From positions 1 through 64,000 of the forward strand of contig CAJQGX010000011.1 of assembly GCA_905478035.1 (NCBI GenBank): a stretch of DNA of 64,000 nt. The letters are read 5' to 3'. Both the position numbers and the translations under genes were made by a program. This document shows, one piece after another, positions 35,675 to 44,749 of the stretch; position 1 is the first letter of the stretch, and each line of letters starts with the position of its first letter. The notes under the pieces are model-generated. The model ran no database searches and was not told the origin of the DNA. It saw only the letters and a list, made by a program, of their open reading frames with translations. This DNA is from an uncultured SAR86 cluster bacterium (GTDB lineage Bacteria; Pseudomonadota; Gammaproteobacteria; Magnimaribacterales; D2472).

Positions 35675-36622
35675 CTAGAACTTTAGTTCAAACCCTACAC
35701 TAATCATTTTTTTATTTTTTAAACTATCTGATTGTGATCTTTTAGAGTAACTTGTAAATAATTTTAATATTGAATTATATTGGTATGAGTACCCAACAGC
35801 ATTCTGCTTTCCACCATTAAGCTTGATATCAGACTCGGATGTCTGAAACATTAACGAAGATTTTGATGATAGTTTTTGTTTTAAGCTAACAACATATCCT
35901 GATTCTTTGTTAGATGTTTCAACATTTATAGATTCTTGATATAAAAAACCAAACGTGCTGTTATTAATTGGTTTTAAAATAGCAAATCTTTTACTTTCAT
36001 AACCTTTAAGACCTGAATCTATTCCAAATGATGATTTAAAATTATTTGCATTATAATCAAATGAATAGGACTGATAACTTTTGCTAGACGTTTTAATATT
36101 ATTAAGAGTGACCTTTAATCCTTCTATTATTTCTGGAGAAGTATAGCCAACCAAATCCTGAGATCTGTTCTCACCTGCAAAAAGATTTTTTATATCTGAT
36201 TTAGTATCATTAAATAAGTCAACTTTTAATTGTGATTTCTTGAAAGCAGTATCATGAGTTCCTACAAAAAGTTTTCCAAAATCACCTGAAATACCTATAA
36301 ATGTATTACGCTGTTTGAGTACTTTATTTTTATTTGCCTTCCCGTCCGTAACATCTATTTCATTTTCAATTTGAAGTAGAAAATTAACTTTATTTGATAA
36401 CTTAAACTTTGCCTTATATCCAAGCCTTGAAGCATTGCTGTTAGTTTCAGATGAAGATTTAGAGTTAACTTCAGTAGAAAGTAGATCTAAATTTATTTTT
36501 CCATACAACTCAGTGTCAGCACCAGTAAGGTTAAAAGCACTCACAGAAAATAAGAAAAATAGTATAGAAAAACTCCTAGCTGATTGAATAGTTTTTGTTT
36601 GAGTATAAATATTTTTTTTCAT
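35675..36622 (-). CDS. Outer-membrane general/phosphate porin-like protein
   Basis: A beta-barrel of about 315 residues: a signal peptide (MKKNIYTQ to about FNLTGA), the gram-negative porin opening TELYGKINLDLLS, FIGISGDFGKLFVGTHD in the loop-3 region, and a C-terminal strand ending GFELKF with the terminal Phe needed for BAM insertion. I chose the ATG at 36622; a TTG 28 codons upstream would put an unlikely leader before the signal peptide. It is divergent from the phytase gene, which hints at a role in passing phosphate or its esters, but selectivity cannot be read. Confidence 0.8.
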   Translation of the reverse strand: MKKNIYTQTKTIQSARSFSILFFLFSVSAFNLTGADTELYGKINLDLLSTEVNSKSSSETNSNASRLGYKAKFKLSNKVNFLLQIENEIDVTDGKANKNKVLKQRNTFIGISGDFGKLFVGTHDTAFKKSQLKVDLFNDTKSDIKNLFAGENRSQDLVGYTSPEIIEGLKVTLNNIKTSSKSYQSYSFDYNANNFKSSFGIDSGLKGYESKRFAILKPINNSTFGFLYQESINVETSNKESGYVVSLKQKLSSKSSLMFQTSESDIKLNGGKQNAVGYSYQYNSILKLFTSYSKRSQSDSLKNKKMISVGFELKF

Positions 36623-36832
36623 GTTATTTTTATTGTTAATGTTAAAAAATGCAATTATTCCATATGTAAATGAGGCATTCATAGTATGAATATTACTTGT
36701 TTTCAAAAGATTAACAGCAAAGATACATAAATAGCTGAAGCGACACTAAAATGTAACACTTCTTTAAATATGCACCATCTTAAATAATAATAGTAAAATT
36801 ATATATCTTGATACAACAACACATAATAAGTT

Positions 36833-37894
36833 ATGAACATCAATTCAATTCTTAAAAAAATATACTCTTTGTATCTTTTATGTCTCTTTTCTATTTATCC
36901 ATTGAGTGCTTTCTCTGTAATATCTATATATGAAACAGATCAAGTTAAGATAGATGGAGATGCTGACGATCCTGCAATATGGATAAATAATATAAATATT
37001 AATAATTCACTCGTATTTGGAACGGATAAATATAATGGTATTTATACATATAATCTAAAAGCAGAAACGCTAGATTTTTCTCCAGCAGGAAATATTAATA
37101 ATATAGACATAATTACAGATAACATTTCAAAAACTACTCTACTATTTGGCTCTAATAGGAATGATAGTTCACTAGACCTTTGGATTTTAGATAACAATAA
37201 AATAAATTCAGATATAGAATCTAATACATTTAAGCTCCCAGCTAAGTCAACCCTTAAAGGTTATGCCGATATGATTGTATATGGTGTATGTTCTGGGCAT
37301 CATAAGTATTTTGGTAACATTGCATTTATAACTGAAGATGAAGGTTCAAGAGTTCAATTATGGTCATATCAAGATGACTTAAAATTGTTGCATACATTTA
37401 AAAATCAAGATGCAACTCAATCAGAGGGTTGTGTTTATGATTCAGATAATTCAACTCTATTTATTTCTGAGGAGCAAGATAGAGGAATTTTAAGGGCCTA
37501 TAAAATTAATAAAAATCTTGATTTTAGCGCTCCAGTTATAATTGATACCAGATCCGGTAATATTGTAGGCGATCCTGAAGGAGTAACAATTTACAAATCA
37601 AATACCAATGAAGGGTTTGTCATTCTTTCTTCTCAAGGAAACAGTACTTTAAACATCTATGATCGAAACTACCCATATAATTTTATTAATAGCTTTAATA
37701 TTATTGCGAATGGATCTATTGATGCTGTTACGGACACAGATGGAGTTGATGTTGTAAACAATTACCTAGGACCATTATTTCCTAAGGGCTTATTGGTAGT
37801 TCAAGATGGATCTAATGATGGTGAAGGATTAATTAAAAAACAAAATTTTAAATTTGTTTCAATTAAGGATGTTATTGATAAAATCGATGAATAA
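36833..37894 (+). CDS. Beta-propeller phytase (alkaline 3-phytase)
   Basis: This 353-residue exported protein has a signal peptide (about 1-26, ending LSAFS) and the beta-propeller phytase pattern: DADDPAIWIN, LVFGTDKYNGIYTYNL, QSEGCVYDSDNSTLFISEEQDRGILRAY, and VGDPEGVTIY. The acidic and Lys/Arg residues of the calcium-phytate site are in these segments. BPPs release phosphate from Ca-phytate at neutral or alkaline pH and are the phytases found in aquatic bacteria. There is no lipobox, so it may be periplasmic or exported by the type II system encoded nearby. Confidence 0.88.
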   Translation: MNINSILKKIYSLYLLCLFSIYPLSAFSVISIYETDQVKIDGDADDPAIWINNININNSLVFGTDKYNGIYTYNLKAETLDFSPAGNINNIDIITDNISKTTLLFGSNRNDSSLDLWILDNNKINSDIESNTFKLPAKSTLKGYADMIVYGVCSGHHKYFGNIAFITEDEGSRVQLWSYQDDLKLLHTFKNQDATQSEGCVYDSDNSTLFISEEQDRGILRAYKINKNLDFSAPVIIDTRSGNIVGDPEGVTIYKSNTNEGFVILSSQGNSTLNIYDRNYPYNFINSFNIIANGSIDAVTDTDGVDVVNNYLGPLFPKGLLVVQDGSNDGEGLIKKQNFKFVSIKDVIDKIDE

Positions 37895-37939
37895 CGAATA
37901 TGTATTTTACTTTTCTAAACATTTGTCCATAATCTAATA

Positions 37940-38536
37940 ATGGAAATTATTGCCAAGCAAGAAAGAAGTAAGAAAAGAGTAAAACTTATTCTTCAAACTG
38001 CTGAATCTATTCTTCTGAGAGATGGGCTTGATGCCATAACAATTGCAAACATTGCTAAATATTCAGGTCTAAAGAGAACTTCTACTTACAAATTTTTTCC
38101 TACAACTGATTCATTAAAAGCAATGATGATTAAGGGTTATTTAAAAGATTGTGAAAATATATTCAGAGGTGAGGTAACATCAATTGAAACTAATCAAGTT
38201 TCTGTCATTGTTTTAAAGACGGTCGAGGTTATTTATGAATTTTTTATTTCTTCCAAAGCCGCTCAATTAATTATTTTAAAAAATACAGTAAGCCCTCCTA
38301 TATCCTCTGCATCAATGCATGGCTTGGCAAGTTCTATTGAAGACTTTGTTGATAAAAATATTGAGCTTCCTGATATGTATAATAAAAGTGGTGTCTACAG
38401 AGTACTTACCCAACTTATCCTTTCGGTATTTGCACTTAATGCAAAAGAAAATGGTGAATTAAATGAGGTTGGAAGGATTGAGGCCCACAGAGCGGGCCTT
38501 TCCTATTTGCTTAATTGGATCAATCAAAGCTCTTGA
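37940..38536 (+). CDS. TetR-family transcriptional regulator
   Basis: The 198-residue protein has a basic N terminus (QERSKKRVKLIL) and a TetR helix-turn-helix, ITIANIAKYSGLKRTSTYKFFPTTDSLKAMM (about 35-65). The C-terminal ligand domain is not assignable. It follows the phytase by 45 bp and converges on the phosphate transporter, so a local role is possible but not shown. Confidence 0.9.
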   Translation: MEIIAKQERSKKRVKLILQTAESILLRDGLDAITIANIAKYSGLKRTSTYKFFPTTDSLKAMMIKGYLKDCENIFRGEVTSIETNQVSVIVLKTVEVIYEFFISSKAAQLIILKNTVSPPISSASMHGLASSIEDFVDKNIELPDMYNKSGVYRVLTQLILSVFALNAKENGELNEVGRIEAHRAGLSYLLNWINQSS

Positions 38537-38550
38537 ATTTGAGCTAATAA

Positions 38551-39813
38551 TTAGACTCCTGCCGTCATTAAGGTTTCAATAAATCTTAATAAAACATAGA
38601 ACAGAATAGTTAATGTCGCTCCCGCAGGTATTGTTACAACCCAAGAAAGAACAATTCTACCAATGGAACTAAGATCTAAATGTGAAACACCTTTAGCAAG
38701 TCCAACGCCTATTACTGCACCTACAAGCGTATGTGTTGTTGAAATGGGAAACCCTATATATGTTGCAGCAACTACAGTAGATGCCGCTGCCATTTCAGCT
38801 GAAAAACCTAGACTCGGAGTTAAGGTAGTAATTTTACTTCCAACTGTTTTAATAACTCTACCTCCAAGCATTGCTAAACCAAAAACTATTCCAATACCAC
38901 CAATTAAAAGAACCCAAGGACTTACAGCAGATTTTGCTCCAATTGCTCCCTCAGAAGCTACACTTATAATTGCAGACATAGGACCAATAGCATTAGCTAC
39001 ATCATTTGATCCATGAGCAAAGGCCATGGCAGAGGCAGTTACAATCATTAATACGGCAAATGCAGATTCAACACCATACTCCTTGATCTTATCTTTATTT
39101 ATATTAAGTAATATATATGTAATAACGGTTACAGCTAATCCAAATCCAATAGTTACCAAAACAACTTCATTATCTGTTAGTGGTAATCCAACATGCTTTA
39201 AACCTTTTCTAGCAGTTACTAATCCAATAACTACAGCTACAAAAAAACTATACAAAGGTATCAAAGAAACAGCAGCTTTAGTTGGATCTTTTCTATCAAG
39301 GATAAACTTCTTAGCACTTAAAAATATAAAGAAAGCCATAGTCCCAGAAACTGCAGGAGAAACTACCCAGCTTGCTGCAATTGTTCCTACTTTATCCCAA
39401 GAAACAGCCTGAAACCCCATTGAAATAATAACAAAGCCAACAATAGAACCAACAATTGAGTGAGTTGTAGATACTGGCCACCCTTTAGTACTAGCAACAA
39501 GAAGCCATGTACCTGCCGCAAGAAGTGCTGAAAGCATTCCTATAATAAATATGTTTTCTTTGCCTATATATAAATCTGGATCAACAATACCTTTTCTAAT
39601 GGTTGATGTGACCTCTCCACCAGCAAGATATGCACCAAGAAATTCAAAAATAGCAGCAATAAATATAGCTTGCTTAAAGGTAATAGCCTTGCTACCAACA
39701 GAAGTGCCCATAGCATTCGCTACATCATTAGCACCAATACCAAAGGCCATAAAAAAACCTGCAAAAGCAGCTATAATAAGTATCAATGTAGGATCTAAAA
39801 ATAAATTTTCCAT
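38551..39813 (-). CDS. pit: PiT-family inorganic phosphate transporter
   Basis: The 420-residue membrane protein has the duplicated PiT signature: GANDVANAMGTSVGSKAIT near the N terminus and HGSNDVANAIGPM in the second half, together with LVASTKGWPVSTTHSIVGSIVG and ISTTHTLVGAVIGVG. It imports phosphate (as metal phosphate, H+- or Na+-coupled). It is divergent from ppk2, with Pho-box-like repeats in the 100-bp spacer. There is no phoU-like pit accessory gene (DUF47) beside it. Confidence 0.96.
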   Translation of the reverse strand: MENLFLDPTLILIIAAFAGFFMAFGIGANDVANAMGTSVGSKAITFKQAIFIAAIFEFLGAYLAGGEVTSTIRKGIVDPDLYIGKENIFIIGMLSALLAAGTWLLVASTKGWPVSTTHSIVGSIVGFVIISMGFQAVSWDKVGTIAASWVVSPAVSGTMAFFIFLSAKKFILDRKDPTKAAVSLIPLYSFFVAVVIGLVTARKGLKHVGLPLTDNEVVLVTIGFGLAVTVITYILLNINKDKIKEYGVESAFAVLMIVTASAMAFAHGSNDVANAIGPMSAIISVASEGAIGAKSAVSPWVLLIGGIGIVFGLAMLGGRVIKTVGSKITTLTPSLGFSAEMAAASTVVAATYIGFPISTTHTLVGAVIGVGLAKGVSHLDLSSIGRIVLSWVVTIPAGATLTILFYVLLRFIETLMTAGV

Positions 39814-39856
39814 TTGTATAGAGTTAGTGTATTAATGTGACCATTTGACTTTAGTT

Positions 39857-39877
39857 TTGTTACATTCTTGTTAAATT
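39857..39877 (+). promoter_or_regulatory. Pho-box-like direct repeat upstream of ppk2-ppx
   Basis: Two direct repeats, TTGTTAC-ATTC and TTGTTAA-ATTA, start exactly 11 bases apart (39857 and 39868), the geometry of a PhoB box (CTGTCAT-N4-CTGTCAT). They point rightward to ppk2, 36 bases before its ATG. Reading leftward toward pit, TGTAACAAAAC (39854-39864) and GGTCACATTAA (39832-39842) fit the same pattern at a 22-base spacing. PhoB and PhoR are encoded in this window. Confidence 0.6.
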
Positions 39878-39913
39878 AAACTTACTTTTAAGTGAAATAA
39901 ATATATATATAAA

Positions 39914-40753
39914 ATGAATCTAATATCACTAGATCAGTCTGAATATAAAAGACTTCATGCTAAGGCTTATGCTCTAGAAAAGAGAAGATTGCAAATAGAG
40001 TTCTTAAAACTCCAAGAAGATGTAATTAAGAACAATAGAAAACTATGCATAGTGTTTGAAGGAAGAGATACAGCAGGAAAGAGCTCTGCAATTAAATTTT
40101 TTTCTGAATACCTTAGGCCAAATAACTTTAACTATGTTCAGCTAGGTATACCCTCAAAATGGGAATCATCTCATTGGTTTCAAAGATGGGCCAAGGTATT
40201 ACCTAAGAATGGCGAAATCTCATTTCTTGATAGATCTTGGTATACCAGAGCAATAACAGAACCAATAATGGGATATTGTACTGAAAACCAATATAGAACT
40301 TTTATGAGTAGAGTTAATAAATGGGAAGAAAGTCATATCAATGATGATATAGAGATTACTAAATTCTATTTTTCTCTTTCAAAAGATCAACAAGAACGAA
40401 GAATGAATGCCAGAAAACACTCCCAACTTAAATATTGGAAACTTTCAAAAAATGATGAAAAGATTGTAACTAAGTGGGATGCCTTTACTTTTTATAAAGA
40501 ACAAATGTTCTCTAGAACAGCAACTGATATATCGCCATGGGTAAAAATTAATTCTAATAATAAAATGATAGGAAGATTAACAGCACTGAGATATCTTTTA
40601 AATAAAATGGATTATGAAAATAAAAAGATCTTAAAGCCTGTTAAATGGTCAAAGGCAATTTCTAACTACTCTGCCAGTATTGAAGGAGTAAGGTTCGATA
40701 ATCTAACATATGAACAATTTATGATAATTACTAAATACAGCGATGATGCCTAA
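39914..40753 (+). CDS. ppk2: Polyphosphate kinase 2 (PPK2)
   Basis: The 279-residue P-loop kinase has Walker A EGRDTAGKSS, Walker B FLDRSWYTRA and the lid region RRMNARKHSQLKYWKLSKND, then KWDAFTFYKEQMFSRT. PPK2 enzymes interconvert polyphosphate and nucleotides, most often using polyP to phosphorylate NDP or NMP. The single-domain length fits class I/III. It overlaps ppx by one base, making a polyP synthesis/breakdown pair next to a phosphate transporter. Confidence 0.94.
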   Translation: MNLISLDQSEYKRLHAKAYALEKRRLQIEFLKLQEDVIKNNRKLCIVFEGRDTAGKSSAIKFFSEYLRPNNFNYVQLGIPSKWESSHWFQRWAKVLPKNGEISFLDRSWYTRAITEPIMGYCTENQYRTFMSRVNKWEESHINDDIEITKFYFSLSKDQQERRMNARKHSQLKYWKLSKNDEKIVTKWDAFTFYKEQMFSRTATDISPWVKINSNNKMIGRLTALRYLLNKMDYENKKILKPVKWSKAISNYSASIEGVRFDNLTYEQFMIITKYSDDA

Positions 40754-41613
40754 TGAAAATAGCATCAATTGATATTGGAACTAATGCTATTAAATCGAAA
40801 GTATTTAATACAAGTCCCACCACAATTGATTTTATCGAAGGCATTCGATCTCCCATAAGATTAGGTGCTGAGGTTTTTGAATCTGGAAGACTTTCAGATA
40901 ATAAACTTGATGAGCTTATAAAAACATTGAAGAAATATCAAAAGAACTTCATAAAGAATGATATCAAAATGTATGAGATAGTTGCTACCTCTGCTTTTAG
41001 AGATACAGATAATTCTGAAAAAGCCAGGCGCTATGTTGAAAATATGATCGATCACCCAATTAGGATAATTTCTGGTCTAGAGGAAGCTAAGCTAATTCGT
41101 TTTCATCCAAAAGCACAAATTGGAAAAAATAAAATTTATGTTGATGTTGGAGGAGGAAGCACAGAGATATATATCTTTAAAAATAATGAGCATATCATTC
41201 AATCTTTTCAATTAGGTGCAGTCAGATCTATGCTTAATAAAGATGATAAAAATGAGTGGAATCGTTTATCTCAGTGGCTTTCTAAACAAAATAAAGCAGA
41301 TACATTAGTTGGTTTGGGTGGAAGCATAAAATCATTCTTAAATATCAATAATGTAAAAAAAATTAATGCAGAGTTATTTATTAATGAGGCAATGAATTTA
41401 AAAAAATTGACACAAAAAAATAAAATAGAAAAACTAGGACTTCAACCTGATAGAGCCGATGTTATAGACTATGCTTTACAAATATATATAGAAATAATAA
41501 AAAAATTAGATCTCAAACAAATTAAATCTACAAAATGGGGTGTTTCTGATTCAATTGCAGTTAAAACTTTTCATGAACTTTATTCAAAAAAAATATCAAT
41601 TTATAAAGATTGA
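40753..41613 (+). CDS. ppx: Exopolyphosphatase / GppA-type phosphatase, short form
   Basis: The 286-residue protein has the actin-like fold motifs DIGTNAIKSKVF at the N terminus, VATSAFRDTDN, and DVGGGSTEIYIF. It is much shorter than E. coli Ppx (513) and lacks the C-terminal HD-like and helical domains; two-domain members of about 300 residues exist. It hydrolyses polyphosphate or pppGpp. It converges on gspM with a 13-bp overlap. Confidence 0.9.
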   Translation: MKIASIDIGTNAIKSKVFNTSPTTIDFIEGIRSPIRLGAEVFESGRLSDNKLDELIKTLKKYQKNFIKNDIKMYEIVATSAFRDTDNSEKARRYVENMIDHPIRIISGLEEAKLIRFHPKAQIGKNKIYVDVGGGSTEIYIFKNNEHIIQSFQLGAVRSMLNKDDKNEWNRLSQWLSKQNKADTLVGLGGSIKSFLNINNVKKINAELFINEAMNLKKLTQKNKIEKLGLQPDRADVIDYALQIYIEIIKKLDLKQIKSTKWGVSDSIAVKTFHELYSKKISIYKD

Positions 41614-42056
41614 ATTAAGGTAATTGAAATATTAATAATATTCTCTTGGGAGATAGACTCAATACTTTGAATATCCATTGATGAGGCGTTTGCTATATTC
41701 TCAGATAGTAGCATTGAAGTAGAGATATCAGATGAGCTAAAAGTTACTAGAGCTTTGTTACTATCAATATTTACAGAAAGATTAGTGATGTTTTTATAAG
41801 CATTATTGTTAATGATAATTTCTTCAACAATTTTAAAATTTATAAACTTGGGCTTTGAAATTTTAGATAGTGAATTGGCTTTTGAAATAACATACTCATA
41901 ATCCATTTTCTCTTTATTTAAATTTTTTATTGATTGGTTATATTCTTTATATAAATTTAAAAAAAATAATGTTACTAATAATAAAAATAGAGCTATAACA
42001 GCTCCTATAATAAGCTTTATTTCACTTACCTTTAAACTTGATAAGAAATCATTCAT
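41601..42056 (-). CDS. gspM: Type II secretion protein GspM (probable)
   Basis: This 151-residue protein has one N-terminal membrane helix (IIGAVIALFLLLVTLFFLNLY), a coiled-coil linker and a small periplasmic domain of alternating strands and helices, as in GspM. Sequence identity with the family is too low to judge by eye; the call rests on size, topology and its place directly after gspL (8-bp overlap). It is the last gene of the operon; gspN is not present. Confidence 0.72.
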   Translation of the reverse strand: MNDFLSSLKVSEIKLIIGAVIALFLLLVTLFFLNLYKEYNQSIKNLNKEKMDYEYVISKANSLSKISKPKFINFKIVEEIIINNNAYKNITNLSVNIDSNKALVTFSSSDISTSMLLSENIANASSMDIQSIESISQENIINISITLIQSL

Positions 42057-43197
42057 TTTTAAAACTCACAGTAATTAACCCTGAAACTTTATTATTTTTA
42101 GAAATAATATCTTCATTTAAAATTGATATATTCATTTGTTGTGAGAAAGTTTTAATAACATTAAATTGAAGTGATGAAATTTCATTTAGTGATACAGTCA
42201 TTGTTGATTGATTAAAATCTATAAAAACCCTTTCTATATTTTCTATATTAATTTGTTTTAGATAGTCTAATGATGGGAGATTAATATCTTGATCTTGATC
42301 ATTAGATGGCATCTGACTCATTATTGAATCAATCTGTGATCTTGGTCTAACAACCTTTTTAATATCATTATTGATTGAGGTAAAAATATTAAAAGTAGCT
42401 TCATTATATAACTCTGCATTTTTATTGTTTTTAACAATTATTAAAGATGGTATAAATAAAATAGAAAAAAGACTTACTGTTAGCAAGGCTAATTGAAGTG
42501 AAGTAAAGCTAAATTTTCTTTTAATAGAATTGAGAGAATAATAGAAACTGTAAAGGTTTGGAAGCAATGAAATTTGATGATTAAAAAACGTATCTAAGGA
42601 AAATTCTAAAGGTTTAATATCGTGAAATACTTCTTTTAAATTATTTGTATTGCTATAGATTACTGGCTGATAATTATGATTTGTATTTTTTATAATATGA
42701 CAATAATCACGCAATGAATCAAAAGTGACACTGGTTCCAGTGCCATCACAGTATGAAAAAAAATATTTATTATCAAATTCAACGATAGTATCTTCACCAG
42801 CTTTTGATAAAAATGAATATTCCGGAGTTAAGTAAACATTAGTATTTAATAAGGTTAATGACTTATTAAGCTTATCAATAATACTTTTATCGATAATGTA
42901 TCCGACATCCTCATGAAAAATAAATTTATTCTCAGAGATTTGATTAACAATTTTATTATCAATATCTGAAATAAAATTAGCTAAATGAATGTCTTTGGGA
43001 ATGTCATCATTTTTTTGACTGTGATATGAAGAAACTAACAACGAAGGTATTAAAACAATTAATGTACAGGAATCATCTAAAAAATTAAGTTCATCGAGAT
43101 TAGAAAAAGATTGATAAGATTCTGAACTATCAATATCAGAGTATAAATTTAATGACTGACAAGATGTATCATTAAAATATGCGATGTATTTAGTCAT
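42049..43197 (-). CDS. gspL: Type II secretion protein GspL
   Basis: The 382-residue bitopic protein has a cytoplasmic actin-like domain (about 1-225), one membrane helix (LALLTVSLFSILFIPSLIIV) and a C-terminal periplasmic ferredoxin-like domain ending SGLITVSFKNE. GspL recruits the GspE ATPase to the membrane. It begins immediately at the end of gspK and overlaps gspM. Homology is weak by eye but topology and gene order agree. Confidence 0.85.
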   Translation of the reverse strand: MTKYIAYFNDTSCQSLNLYSDIDSSESYQSFSNLDELNFLDDSCTLIVLIPSLLVSSYHSQKNDDIPKDIHLANFISDIDNKIVNQISENKFIFHEDVGYIIDKSIIDKLNKSLTLLNTNVYLTPEYSFLSKAGEDTIVEFDNKYFFSYCDGTGTSVTFDSLRDYCHIIKNTNHNYQPVIYSNTNNLKEVFHDIKPLEFSLDTFFNHQISLLPNLYSFYYSLNSIKRKFSFTSLQLALLTVSLFSILFIPSLIIVKNNKNAELYNEATFNIFTSINNDIKKVVRPRSQIDSIMSQMPSNDQDQDINLPSLDYLKQINIENIERVFIDFNQSTMTVSLNEISSLQFNVIKTFSQQMNISILNEDIISKNNKVSGLITVSFKNE

Positions 43198-44169
43198 TTA
43201 TATACCATTATAAGTTCTTGAAGCAATATAGCTATTTTTATTATTTTGATAAACTATTTTGCTAGTAGATGATGCATAAAAATTTTCATTAGCTACCATA
43301 GTCAATAAATCAAAGTTTGATGAAGAAAATCTAATTTCACCATATGATAAATCAATATTTTTAGATGGGTGAAGTAACTTCAGGTCGCTAATACTATTGA
43401 TGCCCTCCTCTGGCATTGTATCTATAATATATTCTGCTTCAGAAATCGCTAAATTTGGAAAAAATGAAGAGAGTAGGAATGAGTTATTTAATGAAAGAGT
43501 ATTAATGTTTAAAGCAAGATTTGTATTGTCATTACTACAAAAATTATTATTTATAATTTCCCAATTAATTTTTCTAAAAGATGGAAGGCTCTTTAACTCA
43601 TTAATAGAGAAGAAAAGTCTCTCACCGGAATATTCTTGAGGATTATTGAGAGGGCCTGAATAGAAATAATCCTCTAAGCCATTCTCTCTAGGGCTTGAAT
43701 CTAGATCAATCCAATCTATAACCTGATCAATCATCTCCTCAATTACATTATTGTCAACTGAATATAGTTGCATAAGTTTTCTAAATGACTCAAGGCTTTT
43801 ACTATTCTCAATATAATTTTTTTTATTTTTAACTACTAAAGAGTTTATATTAAAGCAATTTGAGGCATCTAAAATTTTAGCTGTAACTACTCCTGATTCT
43901 GTTTCAAAATAAATATCATTATTAAGCAGAGGATTATTGCGAGCTAATTTATTAGAATTAAATTTCATTTCAATATCAATTTTTTTTAGCGCTAAAGACT
44001 CTAGGTTCTTAAAAACATTTAACGAAGTAGATTGAAACTCAAGATAAGCAGCTCTTTTTAGTGAAATTAAATAGTTATTCCCAATTACTACTGCAACAGA
44101 TGATAATAATAAAATAATTAATAACACTGTTATTAAAACAACTCCTTTATTTTTATTAGTTACTTGCAT
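43198..44169 (-). CDS. gspK: Type II secretion minor pseudopilin GspK
   Basis: Starting at the ATG at 44169 (323 residues; a TTG at 44187 is an alternative), the protein has an N-terminal prepilin segment NKGVVLITVLLIILLLSSVAVV in which the +5 Glu is replaced by Leu-Ile, as is typical for GspK. The large domain contains NCFNINSL-like and DWIDLDSSPRENGLEDYFY segments that form the calcium-binding region of GspK. It caps the pseudopilus tip with GspI and GspJ. Confidence 0.9.
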   Translation of the reverse strand: MQVTNKNKGVVLITVLLIILLLSSVAVVIGNNYLISLKRAAYLEFQSTSLNVFKNLESLALKKIDIEMKFNSNKLARNNPLLNNDIYFETESGVVTAKILDASNCFNINSLVVKNKKNYIENSKSLESFRKLMQLYSVDNNVIEEMIDQVIDWIDLDSSPRENGLEDYFYSGPLNNPQEYSGERLFFSINELKSLPSFRKINWEIINNNFCSNDNTNLALNINTLSLNNSFLLSSFFPNLAISEAEYIIDTMPEEGINSISDLKLLHPSKNIDLSYGEIRFSSSNFDLLTMVANENFYASSTSKIVYQNNKNSYIASRTYNGI

Positions 44170-44749
44170 AAGAAATATTAGGCTCAACTATCCATATATA
44201 TGATTTATTTTTCTGCAAAAATTCTATTTTTACTAATGTTGGTATTTTTGATGATTGATTGTTTTTAATTGGCCATGAAGAATGCCAATTATCATAATCA
44301 AAAAGGCTTACATTAAATTCTTCAATATCAGTTAATAAAATTGATTCAACAAACTCATCTTGGTTATAAGGGCTAGCGGTAAAATATTGTCGTCTTTTAA
44401 GAAAACTGTCTTCATATATATACTCAATTCTTTTAATTGGTGATATTCCCTCAGAAATAGATCTAACATAACTATTAAATATCATTGAATTAGATCTTTC
44501 ATCATATATAAAACTTCCATTCATTTTATTTCCAAAAAAATCACGTGATTTGATATTTACAATTTGCCTCAAATCTCTTCTTATTTTACTTGATGAGAGA
44601 TTAATAGATTTAATTGAATTCAAGTGTTTTGTGGTTGTAGATTCTGTATCTAAAGAGGACTTTAATATGTTTGAAGTTATTAAGGTAATTATAGATAAGA
44701 TTACAAGTGATATTAGAACCTCAATTATTGTAAAACCTTTTCTAATCAT
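44156..44749 (-). CDS. gspJ: Type II secretion minor pseudopilin GspJ
   Basis: The 197-residue protein starts with a class 3 signal, MIRKGFTIIEVLISLVILSII, where cleavage after Gly5 leaves Phe1 and Glu5. RRDLRQIV, then IRSxEGISPIKRIEYIYEDSFLKRRQ-like features in the body, match GspJ. It overlaps gspI by 8 bp and gspK by 14 bp. Confidence 0.92.
   Translation of the reverse strand: MIRKGFTIIEVLISLVILSIITLITSNILKSSLDTESTTTKHLNSIKSINLSSSKIRRDLRQIVNIKSRDFFGNKMNGSFIYDERSNSMIFNSYVRSISEGISPIKRIEYIYEDSFLKRRQYFTASPYNQDEFVESILLTDIEEFNVSLFDYDNWHSSWPIKNNQSSKIPTLVKIEFLQKNKSYIWIVEPNISYASN

Noticed and set aside
36747..36758. Pho-like half site (TGTTACA on the minus strand) upstream of the porin
   Set aside because: Only one repeat is recognisable; the next 11 bases (AGTGTCGCTTC) do not repeat the TGT pattern in register, so it is not listed as a Pho box, although the gene context would fit.
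39026..39412. 128-codon open frame on the plus strand, antisense to pit
   Set aside because: It lies wholly within the opposite strand of a well-conserved transporter gene, and its composition (Ala/Thr/Pro-rich) mirrors the antisense of membrane helices. Similar antisense frames occur at 38663 and 39551.
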